Assembly (NCBI RefSeq): GCF_905207245.1
Contig: NZ_CAJLKP010000027.1
Location: forward strand, 1-64,000
Length of the DNA: 64,000 nt
Direction: 5' to 3'
Origin: an uncultured Bacteroides sp.
Lineage (GTDB): Bacteria; Bacteroidota; Bacteroidia; Bacteroidales; Bacteroidaceae
Part shown: positions 8,678 to 16,347 of the stretch, in pieces
Position numbering within the stretch: the stretch's first letter is position 1
How the letters are laid out: each line of letters starts with the position of its first letter
Program-made: the position numbers and the translations under genes
Notes under the pieces: model-generated
What the model was told of the DNA's origin: nothing
What the model saw: only the letters and a program-made list of their open reading frames with translations
Databases searched by the model: none

Positions 8678-9499
8678 ATGAAACGAACAACTTATATAAT
8701 ATTTGGAATGCTGCTTGCCGGATTGGTGGTTATATGCGGTGGCATATTCTATAGCTCTACGTTATTTTTCGACGGGAATGATAACTTTATGGATATCAAT
8801 GGAGAACAAAAAACAGTGCAGTTGCCAGAGTGCAAAGTGGTGCAGTTGGTGACAGATAGAGATATCATTGTGGATGATAACGAAATAAAAGAAATAAGAA
8901 TGGTTGCATTCAGTGAGATACCGCTGAAGGTTCGTCAGGCGCAAGCAGAAAACGGTACTTTCACTTATGCTTCTGATATGGATAAGTATATGACGATGAA
9001 TACGTCGGGAGATACATTGCATATTGTATTCAATTTCTCCAAAGAAAAACTGGAGAAGAAGTACCAGGATATGTCTTGGCTTAATGTGCGCTCCAAAGAG
9101 ATGATTTTGGCCTTACCCGCTGATATACAAAGGATAACTTCCAATTTGATAAGTCAGCAGGTGAACTTTAAAAATCTGGATTGTGACACATTGTCTTTTG
9201 CTGTAGAAAACCGTGCCACTATAGAAAATTGTCGATTTAGAGCCTTGCATGTGATTAATGGAAATTTGAATTTTGACAGTGGAGAAGTGAAAGACTTACA
9301 TCTTCGGCTGGATAACATACACTCCTGGCATGTAAATAAAGAATCTTTTAGCATTGATACTGAGTATCTCTATGCACATGGTAACCCAAGATGTACAATA
9401 GAAAAAGGAGAGTGTCGCCAAGTGGTTTGGATGCCCCAGTCAAGTGGAGCCACGCTGAATATAAACCTGAAAGAAGCCGCACGAATCGTTGTGGAATAA
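8678..9499 (+). CDS. Membrane-anchored protein of unknown function
   Basis: 273 residues. One N-terminal membrane segment (about 6-26) is followed by an extracytoplasmic region rich in beta-strand patterns, with repeated short strands at about 150-265 (FKNLDCDTLSFAVENRATIENCRFRALHV...) that look like a right-handed beta-helix or a DUF2807-type auto-adhesin fold. No catalytic motif is visible. It is the last gene of the ABC/GntR operon, 11 bp after the regulator, and is followed by a strong terminator. Confidence 0.7.
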   Translation: MKRTTYIIFGMLLAGLVVICGGIFYSSTLFFDGNDNFMDINGEQKTVQLPECKVVQLVTDRDIIVDDNEIKEIRMVAFSEIPLKVRQAQAENGTFTYASDMDKYMTMNTSGDTLHIVFNFSKEKLEKKYQDMSWLNVRSKEMILALPADIQRITSNLISQQVNFKNLDCDTLSFAVENRATIENCRFRALHVINGNLNFDSGEVKDLHLRLDNIHSWHVNKESFSIDTEYLYAHGNPRCTIEKGECRQVVWMPQSSGATLNINLKEAARIVVE

Positions 9500-9522
9500 C
9501 AATAGGAATAGTCAGGATACAA

Positions 9523-9551
9523 AAAAAGACCGTTGAAAAACGGTCTTTTTT
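9523..9551. terminator. Bidirectional terminator between a coding operon and tRNA-fMet
   Basis: A perfect 12-bp stem, AAAAAGACCGTT with AACGGTCTTTTT, has a GAAA loop and T-runs on both strands. It can end the plus-strand operon and the minus-strand tRNA. Confidence 0.9.
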
Positions 9552-9557
9552 ATTTAG

Positions 9558-9630
<73 letters not shown>

Positions 9631-9644
9631 ATGTTTTGTGGGTG

Positions 9645-9675
9645 CAAAGGTACGGCTTTTTATGAAACTAACAAA
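9645..9675 (-). promoter_or_regulatory. Promoter of tRNA-fMet
   Basis: On the minus strand, a -33 TTTG (9672-9675) and a -7 TACCTTTG (9645-9652) are separated by exactly 19 bp, a textbook Bacteroides promoter. The tRNA starts 15 bases after the -7 box. Confidence 0.85.
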
Positions 9676-9801
9676 TAAAATCCGTTTTATTTTCTCTAAA
9701 AAATGTGATGTTGTTTCTAAACTGTTGATAAGTAACATGATAGTGTATGCTTTTTTTTTCTTCTCTTCCTATGATGGAATGTTAATAAAACACACGATTT
9801 C

Positions 9802-9832
9802 TTGTGTGGTATGCAGAAAAGTTTTACTTTTG
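9802..9832 (+). promoter_or_regulatory. Promoter of the TetR-fabG operon
   Basis: The -7 box TACTTTTG lies at 9825-9832, with TTG at 9802-9804 and a 20-bp spacer. The regulator gene starts 34 bases after the -7 box. Confidence 0.65.
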
Positions 9833-9866
9833 CTCAAATTATTAAGCAATGTGCAATTATTAATAT

Positions 9867-10466
9867 ATGACTGTATCGAAGACAAAAGCTAAATTAGTGG
9901 ATGTAGCCCGTCAGTTGTTTGCAAAGATGGGTGTTGAGAATACCACGATGAATGATATCGCTCTTGCTTCTAAAAAAGGTAGAAGAACTCTCTATACCTA
10001 TTTTAAAAGTAAGGAAGAGATCTATACGGCTGTTGTCGAGTCGGAACTGGAGATTCTTTTGGATGTGATGAAGCGGGTGGCAGAGAAAGATATTTCACCC
10101 GACCAGAAGATTATCGAAATGATTTATACTCGCCTGGATGCTGTGAAGGAGGTGGTATATAGGAATGGAACGCTCCGTGCTACCTTTTTCCGTGATATAT
10201 GGCGGGTAGAGAAGGTGCGCAAACGTTTTGATGCCAAAGAACTACAGCTTTTCAAGGATGTACTCCAAGAGGGTGCGGAGAAAGGGGTATTTCAGATTGA
10301 CGATGTCGATATGACTGCCGAGCTGGTACACTATTGCGTGAAAGGTATCGAAGTACCTTATATACGCGGACACATAGGCGCTAAACTGACGGATGAGGAA
10401 CGCGACAAGTACGTGGTCAACATTGTGTTCGGTGCGCTGCATAGAAAAGAAAACTTTAATCAATAA
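9867..10466 (+). CDS. TetR/AcrR-family transcriptional regulator
   Basis: 199 residues. The N-terminal helix-turn-helix (about 10-55) reads ...TTMNDIALASKKGRRTLYTYFKSKEEIY, the classic TetR pattern. The C-terminal two thirds is a variable helical ligand domain. It lies 10 bp before fabG, so a fatty-acid-related ligand or target is plausible, as for FabR or FasR-type regulators, but the ligand is not readable from sequence. Confidence 0.9.
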   Translation: MTVSKTKAKLVDVARQLFAKMGVENTTMNDIALASKKGRRTLYTYFKSKEEIYTAVVESELEILLDVMKRVAEKDISPDQKIIEMIYTRLDAVKEVVYRNGTLRATFFRDIWRVEKVRKRFDAKELQLFKDVLQEGAEKGVFQIDDVDMTAELVHYCVKGIEVPYIRGHIGAKLTDEERDKYVVNIVFGALHRKENFNQ

Positions 10467-10476
10467 TTAAAAAAGT

Positions 10477-11223
10477 ATGGGATTATTAGATGGAAAAACT
10501 GTCATTGTGACTGGTGCTGCACGCGGCATCGGTAAGGCGATCGCTTTAAAGTTCGCTTCTGAAGGAGCAAATATTGCATTCACTGACCTGGTGATTGATG
10601 AAAATGCAGAGAATACAACCAAAGAACTGGAAGCAATGGGCGTGAAAGCTAAAGGTTATGCTTCAAACGCTGCCAGCTTTGAAGATACTGCCAAGGTAGT
10701 AGAAGCCATTCATGCAGATTTTGGTCGCATTGATATTCTGGTAAACAATGCAGGTATCACTCGTGATGGTCTGATGATGCGTATGAGCGAGCAACAATGG
10801 GATATGGTTATTAACGTTAACCTGAAGTCTGCTTTCAACTTTATTCATGCTTGTACTCCGATCATGATGCGTCAGAAAGCAGGTAGCATTATCAATATGG
10901 CTTCTGTAGTAGGTGTTCACGGTAATGCCGGACAAGCCAACTATGCAGCTTCCAAGGCTGGTATGATTGCTTTGGCTAAGTCTATTGCCCAGGAACTCGG
11001 TTCTCGCGGCATCCGTGCCAACGCTATTGCTCCGGGCTTTATCCTGACCGATATGACTGCTGCATTGTCTGACGAGGTAAGAGCCGAATGGGCAAAGAAG
11101 ATTCCTTTGCGTCGCGGCGGTACTCCCGAAGACGTGGCAAACATTGCTACCTTCCTCGCTTCTGATATGTCTTCTTATGTATCAGGACAGGTGATCCAGG
11201 TAGATGGTGGTATGAATATGTAG
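10477..11223 (+). CDS. fabG: 3-oxoacyl-[acyl-carrier-protein] reductase
   Basis: 248 residues, the normal FabG length. It is a short-chain dehydrogenase that reduces 3-oxoacyl-ACP to 3-hydroxyacyl-ACP with NADPH in fatty acid elongation. Visible are the cofactor loop TGAARGIGKA at the N-terminus, NNAG at about 89-92, the catalytic Ser in INMASVVG, the YAASK active-site pair (Tyr..Lys) and the C-terminal YVSGQVIQVDGGMNM strand. It is encoded directly after the TetR regulator. Confidence 0.92.
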   Translation: MGLLDGKTVIVTGAARGIGKAIALKFASEGANIAFTDLVIDENAENTTKELEAMGVKAKGYASNAASFEDTAKVVEAIHADFGRIDILVNNAGITRDGLMMRMSEQQWDMVINVNLKSAFNFIHACTPIMMRQKAGSIINMASVVGVHGNAGQANYAASKAGMIALAKSIAQELGSRGIRANAIAPGFILTDMTAALSDEVRAEWAKKIPLRRGGTPEDVANIATFLASDMSSYVSGQVIQVDGGMNM

Positions 11224-11234
11224 TTTAAATTAAG

Positions 11235-11321
11235 AATGAAGAATGATGAATGAAGAATTTTGCTACGCTATGCAAGTATGCCGCAAAGTAATTCATCATT
11301 CTTCATTCATCATTCTTCATT
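11235..11321. repeat. Palindromic element A (GAATGAAGAATGAT arms)
   Basis: A perfect 24-bp inverted repeat (11235-11258 with 11298-11321) has arms built from the words GAATGAAGAAT and GATGAATGAAG. The 39-base centre holds GCTACGCTATGC (11262-11273) and CCGCAAAGT (11281-11289), which recur in elements with quite different arms. It is followed by nine A and then the start of the pseudouridine synthase gene. Confidence 0.85.
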
Positions 11322-11329
11322 AAAAAAAA

Positions 11330-12001
11330 ATGACTGTCGTATACGAGGACAATCATATCATTATAGTCAACAAGACCGCTTCCGAGATCGTTCAGGGAGA
11401 CAAGACGGGGGATACGCCGCTTTCGGAAACTGTAAAGCAGTATTTGAAGGAGAAATACCAGAAACCCGGTAATGTTTTCATCGGTGTTACCCACCGGCTG
11501 GACCGCCCCGTGAGCGGTCTTGTTGTATTTGCTAAGACCAGCAAGGCGTTGTCCCGCCTCAATGAAATGTTCAAGAATAGTGAGGTGAAGAAGACTTACT
11601 GGGCTATCGTGAAGAATGCTCCGAAGGAGCTGGAAGGAGAATTGGTGAACTATCTGGTGCGCAATGAGAAGCAGAACAAGAGCTATGCATATGATAAGGA
11701 GGTGCCAAAAAGTAAAAAGGCCATCCTGAACTATCGCCTGATAGGAAAGTCGGAGAATTACTTTCTGCTGGAAGTGGATTTGAAGACCGGACGGCATCAT
11801 CAGATACGTTGCCAGTTGGCAAAGATGGGATGTCCTATCAAGGGAGATTTGAAGTATGGCTTTGCCCGCTCCAATCCGGATGGAAGTATTTGCCTGCATG
11901 CACGTCGTATCAGCTTTGTGCATCCGGTGTCTAAAGAAATGATTGAAGTGGAAGCACCTGTACCGCCGACGAATCTCTGGCAAGGCTTTCAGATGATATA
12001 A
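11330..12001 (+). CDS. RluA-family RNA pseudouridine synthase
   Basis: 223 residues. It converts uridine to pseudouridine in rRNA or tRNA. The catalytic motif HRLDRPVSGLV (Asp is the nucleophile) lies at about residues 55-65; other family motifs are YEDNHIIIVNK at the start and TGRHHQIRCQLA near 163-174. There is no S4 domain, so it is closer to the short RluA/RluC-like synthases; the target base cannot be assigned. The ATG directly follows the A-tract at the end of palindromic element A, so translation starts at the edge of a hairpin. Confidence 0.88.
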   Translation: MTVVYEDNHIIIVNKTASEIVQGDKTGDTPLSETVKQYLKEKYQKPGNVFIGVTHRLDRPVSGLVVFAKTSKALSRLNEMFKNSEVKKTYWAIVKNAPKELEGELVNYLVRNEKQNKSYAYDKEVPKSKKAILNYRLIGKSENYFLLEVDLKTGRHHQIRCQLAKMGCPIKGDLKYGFARSNPDGSICLHARRISFVHPVSKEMIEVEAPVPPTNLWQGFQMI

Positions 12002-12003
12002 GA

Positions 12004-12081
12004 AAGAGCTTATTATAAAATAGAAATGCATCAAAAGGCTGAATAGTTTTTTGACGCATTTCTATTTTATAGTAGGCTCTT
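12004..12081. terminator. Long hairpin between two convergent genes
   Basis: A 33-bp stem (12004-12036 with 12049-12081) matches at 30 positions, and the other three are G-U pairs in RNA. The loop is 12 bases. It fills almost the whole gap between the pseudouridine synthase stop and the stop of the minus-strand gene. There is no strong T-run, so it may work as a bidirectional terminator or 3'-end stabiliser. Confidence 0.6.
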
Positions 12082-12082
12082 A

Positions 12083-13114
12083 TCAAAAACGTGGCTTCAC
12101 ATATTTATCCTGAGAGGAAGTAAAACGTAATCCCGGTATGCTGTTACTCTTTCTTGGGAAGCTGATGGACTTGATAAGCGAATAATCATCCGCATCCAGT
12201 GCATAATATTCGTCCGCGTCGGCTGTTTTCACACAAACCGTCCAGTCGAACATATTTCCGAAGATGGACAGGGCATCCTCTTCAGGATTGAAGGAAGGAA
12301 CTCCGGTCTTGATCACATCATAAGTCTTATTGTTCAGCACATAGAAGTTGTTATCCACATCCGTCAGGAACCCCAGTGTCTTGCGGTCCTTGAACTCCGT
12401 GATGAAAAGATACTTCGCATTTAAGCCTTCCGGCAGGGAAATGGCACGTACATACGGGCGCCCTTTTGTCTGTTTCAGATGGAAAAGTTTTCCCTCATTA
12501 TCCAGAACCAGATAACCTTCATCGTACTCCTTGCGAGTGGTGGGATTACCGGCCAATCGGCGGGCAGGGAATTTAAACCCTTTCTTCACCATAGCCTCTG
12601 TGAACAGTTGGCTTTTGTCTGTATCTACCGTATTGGTTTTCATACCGATAAATTCAAGATTTTTCGAGGTGACGCGGAATACATCATCGGGCATACTCAG
12701 GTCCACACGTCCCGACATACTTTCCAGCAAAGGATAAAGCTCTATCTTGGAGGCATTGATATCCGAAGCTGCCGAGCGGAAGCTGAAATTCGTAAGCTGC
12801 ACCTCGCGCGGAGTGACGGCAACGCCATTGATGCTGTCCGGGAACCGCTCATCCGCCATAAGCTGGCGCATGTAGAAGAACGGGAGAATACTGTCCGTCT
12901 GCTCCTGTGTATATACATTGCCGGACTGGTCGCGTCGTACCACGCCTTTACCATCTTCATTGCCCATGGAGAGGAAGTCGCCGAGGACACAACTGTACAT
13001 GGAAAAAGGAACCTTCGATGGCTTTGCCGCAAAGAAAGAATAACACCAAGGCAACTGCCAGATAATGAGCAATGCAATAGTGATGTATAAGAATATTTGA
13101 CTAAAACGTTTCAT
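12083..13114 (-). CDS. Membrane-anchored DUF4857-like protein of an ABC operon
   Basis: 343 residues. An N-terminal membrane segment (about 6-26) is followed by a long extracytoplasmic region with beta-propeller-like repeats (YLVLDNEGKLFHLKQ..., FLTDVDNNFYVLNNKTYDVIK). From memory this resembles proteins annotated DUF4857 next to ABC transporter genes in Bacteroides; I could not check it. It is the last gene of the three-gene operon with the permease (36 bp upstream) and the ATPase, so it may be an accessory substrate- or signal-sensing subunit. Confidence 0.65.
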   Translation of the reverse strand: MKRFSQIFLYITIALLIIWQLPWCYSFFAAKPSKVPFSMYSCVLGDFLSMGNEDGKGVVRRDQSGNVYTQEQTDSILPFFYMRQLMADERFPDSINGVAVTPREVQLTNFSFRSAASDINASKIELYPLLESMSGRVDLSMPDDVFRVTSKNLEFIGMKTNTVDTDKSQLFTEAMVKKGFKFPARRLAGNPTTRKEYDEGYLVLDNEGKLFHLKQTKGRPYVRAISLPEGLNAKYLFITEFKDRKTLGFLTDVDNNFYVLNNKTYDVIKTGVPSFNPEEDALSIFGNMFDWTVCVKTADADEYYALDADDYSLIKSISFPRKSNSIPGLRFTSSQDKYVKPRF

Positions 13115-13150
13115 TGTCTTTTTCGTTCTTAATAGTGAATGTATAACCTG

Positions 13151-13819
13151 TTAATCTTGTTCGCCTGCCTTGAACCGTGCGATGGAGAGCCATGAGAGAC
13201 TTGCCGTGAGCAGGGTGTAGATTGCCAGCCAGGGCAGGAAAGCGTTGTAAGCTTCCGGTGCCGGAGCCAGGAAGAAGATGCGCAACAGCAATACAGAGAT
13301 TACCAGATTGAGGACGCGGCGTTTCCAGGTCGGTTCCAGGCATATCCATGAAATCAGAAGATAAGCGGCAATACCTGCCAGATACCAGGGAAGAGCTGTC
13401 AGCAGAATCCGCGAATAAAGTTCCGGAGCCAGGACGCCTTGCATGTAAACCGTCATCAGCAGGTAGTTGGCGGCAAAGCAGATAAGTAACACTACCAGTC
13501 CGTAGAGCAGCATCAGGTTAATCATCCGCAGTTGCGGGTAGGGCAGATGCAATGTCAGTTTCAGGCATTTATGGTGCATTTCGGGTACGAATTGTACCAG
13601 TGCAAGCAGTATCCCGACCAATAGTGGAATAAATTCCAGTAAATCCACGAATACGGTATCCCGTGCCAGCATAACTTCCCAAACGTGTTCCACGCCTTTC
13701 ATGCTGGCAACACGGTTGATGCGCAACATCGAGTATCCGGCAAAACCGAGCGTTACAAGCAGTGCAAGCAACAGATACCAGCGGGTTTTAATCCATTCTT
13801 TATAAAATATAGCGTTCAT
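13151..13819 (-). CDS. ABC transporter permease-type membrane protein
   Basis: 222 residues with five to six hydrophobic segments, at roughly 15-35, 58-78, 100-125, 135-160, 165-185 and 190-210. No enzymatic motif is visible. Its place between an ABC ATPase and a membrane-anchored accessory protein, all on the minus strand, makes it the likely channel subunit. The substrate is unknown. Confidence 0.75.
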   Translation of the reverse strand: MNAIFYKEWIKTRWYLLLALLVTLGFAGYSMLRINRVASMKGVEHVWEVMLARDTVFVDLLEFIPLLVGILLALVQFVPEMHHKCLKLTLHLPYPQLRMINLMLLYGLVVLLICFAANYLLMTVYMQGVLAPELYSRILLTALPWYLAGIAAYLLISWICLEPTWKRRVLNLVISVLLLRIFFLAPAPEAYNAFLPWLAIYTLLTASLSWLSIARFKAGEQD

Positions 13820-13824
13820 GGTGA

Positions 13825-13950
13825 ATTAAAAATTAAAAATTGAAAATTAAAAAATGATACTGAGATATTGAAAATTGAGAATTGAGAGGTGATACAACAG
13901 CTACACTGCGCAGCTGTTTTTTAATTTTTAATTCTCAATTTTTAATTTAA
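13825..13950. repeat. Palindromic element E (ATTAAAAATTGAGAATT arms)
   Basis: A/T-rich arms (13825-13856 and 13917-13950) made of AATTAAAAATT and AATTGAGAATT words pair imperfectly; a second left block lies at 13868-13889. The centre carries a small inverted repeat, AACAGCT...AGCTGTT (13896-13918), containing TGCGCAGC, the reverse complement of the GCTGCGCA core shared with elements C and D. It fills the gap between ATPase and permease genes of one operon. Confidence 0.65.
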
Positions 13951-14838
13951 TCAGTATTTTCCCGTCAGTCCGATAAAAGCATCTTCCAGGTTTACAGTCT
14001 CGCATTTCAAATCGCTGTAAGGCACTTGCAGGGCTTTGAAACGGGTTTCTACTTCTTGTTGAGGCAGGAACGAGAAGGTTTCCAGCGTGTTTCTGATAAG
14101 AGACGGATGGTAGAAATCCTTATCTTCCGGCATCTTGTAACCTTCGGGCAACGTGCAGGTATAGCGGCGTATCGTGTCCAACAGTTCCTTTACGGGCTGC
14201 TGGATGAGGATACGTCCGTAATCCATGATGATGCAGTCGTCTACCAGGCGTTCCATATCCTGAATGATGTGCGAGGTCAGGAAAACAGTTTTGTTTTCCG
14301 AGCGGGCATAGTCACGCAGATAGTCCACGAAGAGGCGGCGGTAGCCGGGGTCCAGACCGAGAGAGAAATCGTCCAGTACCAGCAATTCCGGGTTTTGCGC
14401 CAGGATAAGTCCCAGTGCCACTTGCGAACGTTGTCCGCACGACATACGCGAGATGCGCTGTCCGGGAGCTACTTTCAGTTTATCCATCAGGTCGTAGTAC
14501 GCTTCTTTGCGCCACTGTCCCGGATAGAAAGCAGAATAAAACTTCTCAATCTCCCGGATGGTCATGAACTGATATTGCACATGTCCCTCGATGAGCAGGC
14601 CGATATTACGGCGTGTCGAAGGGTGCATGGTCTGAATGTCCTGTCCGAAGATGGAGCATTGGCCGGAGCGGGGTTTCAGGTAACCGCTCAATATATTGAT
14701 CGTTGTGGTTTTTCCTGTACCATTTTTCCCCAGCAGTCCCAGGATGCGCCCTTTAGGCACGCTGAAGCTGAGGTTTTCGTAAATTAACCGTTTGCCATAA
14801 TAGTGCGTCAGGTTATTGCATTCAATGATATTCTCCAT
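13951..14838 (-). CDS. ABC transporter ATP-binding protein
   Basis: 295 residues. Walker A reads GKNGTGKTT (about 36-44), the signature MSCGQRSQ and Walker B LLVLDDFSLGLD. The residue after the Walker B Asp is Asp instead of the usual catalytic Glu, and the following Pro is Phe, so hydrolysis may be slow or altered. The last 80 residues form an extra regulatory-type tail. It is the first gene of the minus-strand operon with the permease and the DUF4857-like protein; the 22-bp repeat array lies just upstream, in the likely promoter region. Confidence 0.88.
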   Translation of the reverse strand: MENIIECNNLTHYYGKRLIYENLSFSVPKGRILGLLGKNGTGKTTTINILSGYLKPRSGQCSIFGQDIQTMHPSTRRNIGLLIEGHVQYQFMTIREIEKFYSAFYPGQWRKEAYYDLMDKLKVAPGQRISRMSCGQRSQVALGLILAQNPELLVLDDFSLGLDPGYRRLFVDYLRDYARSENKTVFLTSHIIQDMERLVDDCIIMDYGRILIQQPVKELLDTIRRYTCTLPEGYKMPEDKDFYHPSLIRNTLETFSFLPQQEVETRFKALQVPYSDLKCETVNLEDAFIGLTGKY

Positions 14839-14925
14839 TGATATCTTTTGTTTTTAGTATTGAACCTATTTTAATAACTCGTTAGCTGCATGGATTGATC
14901 TCGGAACTCCTGTAGGTAATTCTGT

Positions 14926-15057
14926 TTACCCCAAATGGTAACTCCATTTACACGCCGTGGTAAAGACCGTTACATGCCGAGGTAAAGAGCGTTACAATAC
15001 GTGGTAAAGGTCGTTACATCCTGCGGTAAATGCTTTTACCTCTTGTGGTAAATGCTT
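14926..15057. repeat. Tandem array of 22-bp palindromic units (array 1)
   Basis: Six consecutive units of exactly 22 bp start at 14926, 14948, 14970, 14992, 15014 and 15036. Each has TTAC at its start and GGTAA at positions 12-16; several read GTGGTAAA. Across unit borders this makes GGTAA-N6/7-TTAC palindromes; one is the perfect GGTAAATGCTTTTACC. A partial unit follows at 15058, and a decayed one (GGTAA in the same register) precedes at 14904-14925. The array occupies the 294-bp gap between two minus-strand genes, 88 bp upstream of the ABC ATPase start. No other gene is seen in the gap. Confidence 0.9.
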
Positions 15058-15132
15058 GGTAAATGCAATGCTTTGATAATTAGACTGCTAACCAATGCTT
15101 ATATCTCAGGCTATATGCGAAGCTTGAGTCGT

Positions 15133-15705
15133 TTATAGAAATAGAAAAAGTAGCGGAATCAGTATACCTGCTGCAAGTTCTATACCTCCTCGTCCCCACA
15201 AGCCTTTTGGTCCTTTCAGCATCACCATTCCCGTGACGGTAATAATGATGAGTCCTACGGCAAATACATCTGCGAAGTGAGTCCACCATCTTCCGGGATT
15301 GTAATGCAGCTTGGTCAGGGCGCTTATCAACGGACGACGTGTCAGCTTCTCGTAAACGGCTTGCTTGGTCTGCAGATTGACCATCAGGTTGGAACCGCCT
15401 TTCAGGAATACCTTCATCTGGTTTTCCTTCGGGAAGTAATGTTTGGTATAGTTCTTTTCTTCACCGAGTGGTGCCAGCAGCTTCAGGACATCATCCTTTT
15501 TCATTCCGGCCTGCGGGGGCATCACTTCGGTAACGGTATATTCCTGTCGCTCTACCGAGTAATTGGGATTGATCGTATTCCGGTGGTTCATCACAATTCC
15601 GGAGATGGCATATATCAATACCATCCCCGAGAAGAAGAATGAGAGGTCCCGGTGGATGGTCCGGCTCCATTTCCGAAATACGGTTCCCGCCTTACTGAAT
15701 TTCAT
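15133..15705 (-). CDS. PepSY-associated membrane protein
   Basis: 190 residues. It has a membrane segment at about 22-42 with HRDLSFFFSGMVLIYAISGI, a periplasmic PepSY-like part (MPPQAGMKKDDVLKLL...MKVFLKGGSNLMVNL), and further segments at about 138-157 and 170-189. PepSY-type membrane proteins often accompany siderophore or heme receptors, where several act in reduction of imported iron chelates. Its start overlaps the upstream OB-fold lipoprotein gene by 14 bases. As last gene of the receptor operon it supports a metal or cofactor uptake role, by context. Confidence 0.82.
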   Translation of the reverse strand: MKFSKAGTVFRKWSRTIHRDLSFFFSGMVLIYAISGIVMNHRNTINPNYSVERQEYTVTEVMPPQAGMKKDDVLKLLAPLGEEKNYTKHYFPKENQMKVFLKGGSNLMVNLQTKQAVYEKLTRRPLISALTKLHYNPGRWWTHFADVFAVGLIIITVTGMVMLKGPKGLWGRGGIELAAGILIPLLFLFL

Positions 15706-16276
15706 AGTTGGCGGCTTCCATATAATAGAATGACAGATAGGGCTTTCCTGATTCGGCCTGACGCTTGGCTATTTTGGCGCGGAAGTCGGCGATACGTGCT
15801 TCGGGCGTATTGGCTGTTTCGCCGCGTGCTTTCTTCTCAGTGCTGCATCCGGCTTCGCCTTCACCGTGCTTTTCGGCAGCGGCAGCTTTCAAGCGTGATT
15901 CCCATTGTTGCAGATAAGCTTCGTCCACACGTTGTTCTTTCAGGGTTCCGGTGACGCGGACGATGCTGTTGACACACTTCGTATCGAAAGAACCCAGTTT
16001 GGCTGCTTCTACACGGATGGTCTGTGTGTCGTCGCTACCCATCAGGAAGATTTTGGTGGCGCCATGCTTGCAGGCATGTGTACATACACCTTCGATGGTG
16101 ATTTCTTGGTCGGTCAGTGACTCGGCATTGGCAAGGAGGTCGTCTATTTCCATTGCACCGGAGGTCTGTTCGGTGGTTGCGGTTTCTTCAGTGCTCTTCT
16201 GCTTGTTGCTGCAAGAAGTTCCGATAAAGAATAACGCCATGATGGCGGCTGCGATTGATAATGTTTTAGTTCTCAT
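15692..16276 (-). CDS. OB-fold-like lipoprotein
   Basis: 194 residues. The signal peptide ends in a lipobox (FFIGTSC), then a Thr/Glu-rich linker. A compact domain at about 45-115 (LTDQEITIEGVCTHACKHGA, then SIVRVTGTLKEQR) has the strand pattern of small OB-fold proteins. A CTHACKH cluster (two Cys, two His) and a later lone Cys could bind a metal; that is inference. The tail is Ala/Glu/Lys-rich and ends with a conserved-looking SFYYMEAANYEIQ. It overlaps the PepSY gene by 14 bases and sits 71 bp after the DUF6850-like barrel gene. Confidence 0.7.
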   Translation of the reverse strand: MRTKTLSIAAAIMALFFIGTSCSNKQKSTEETATTEQTSGAMEIDDLLANAESLTDQEITIEGVCTHACKHGATKIFLMGSDDTQTIRVEAAKLGSFDTKCVNSIVRVTGTLKEQRVDEAYLQQWESRLKAAAAEKHGEGEAGCSTEKKARGETANTPEARIADFRAKIAKRQAESGKPYLSFYYMEAANYEIQ

Positions 16277-16347
16277 TGTTGTTTTTTGTTTTATTGTTAG
16301 TTATACTTTTGTTTATTACGTAATTCACTATAGATGGAAGGAGGCCT

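Noticed and set aside
14926..15057. Array 1 as a CRISPR array
   Set aside because: Units follow directly with 22-bp period, there are no 30-40-base unique spacers, the repeat is too short and variable, and no cas gene is present. The same holds for array 2 at 46137-46246.
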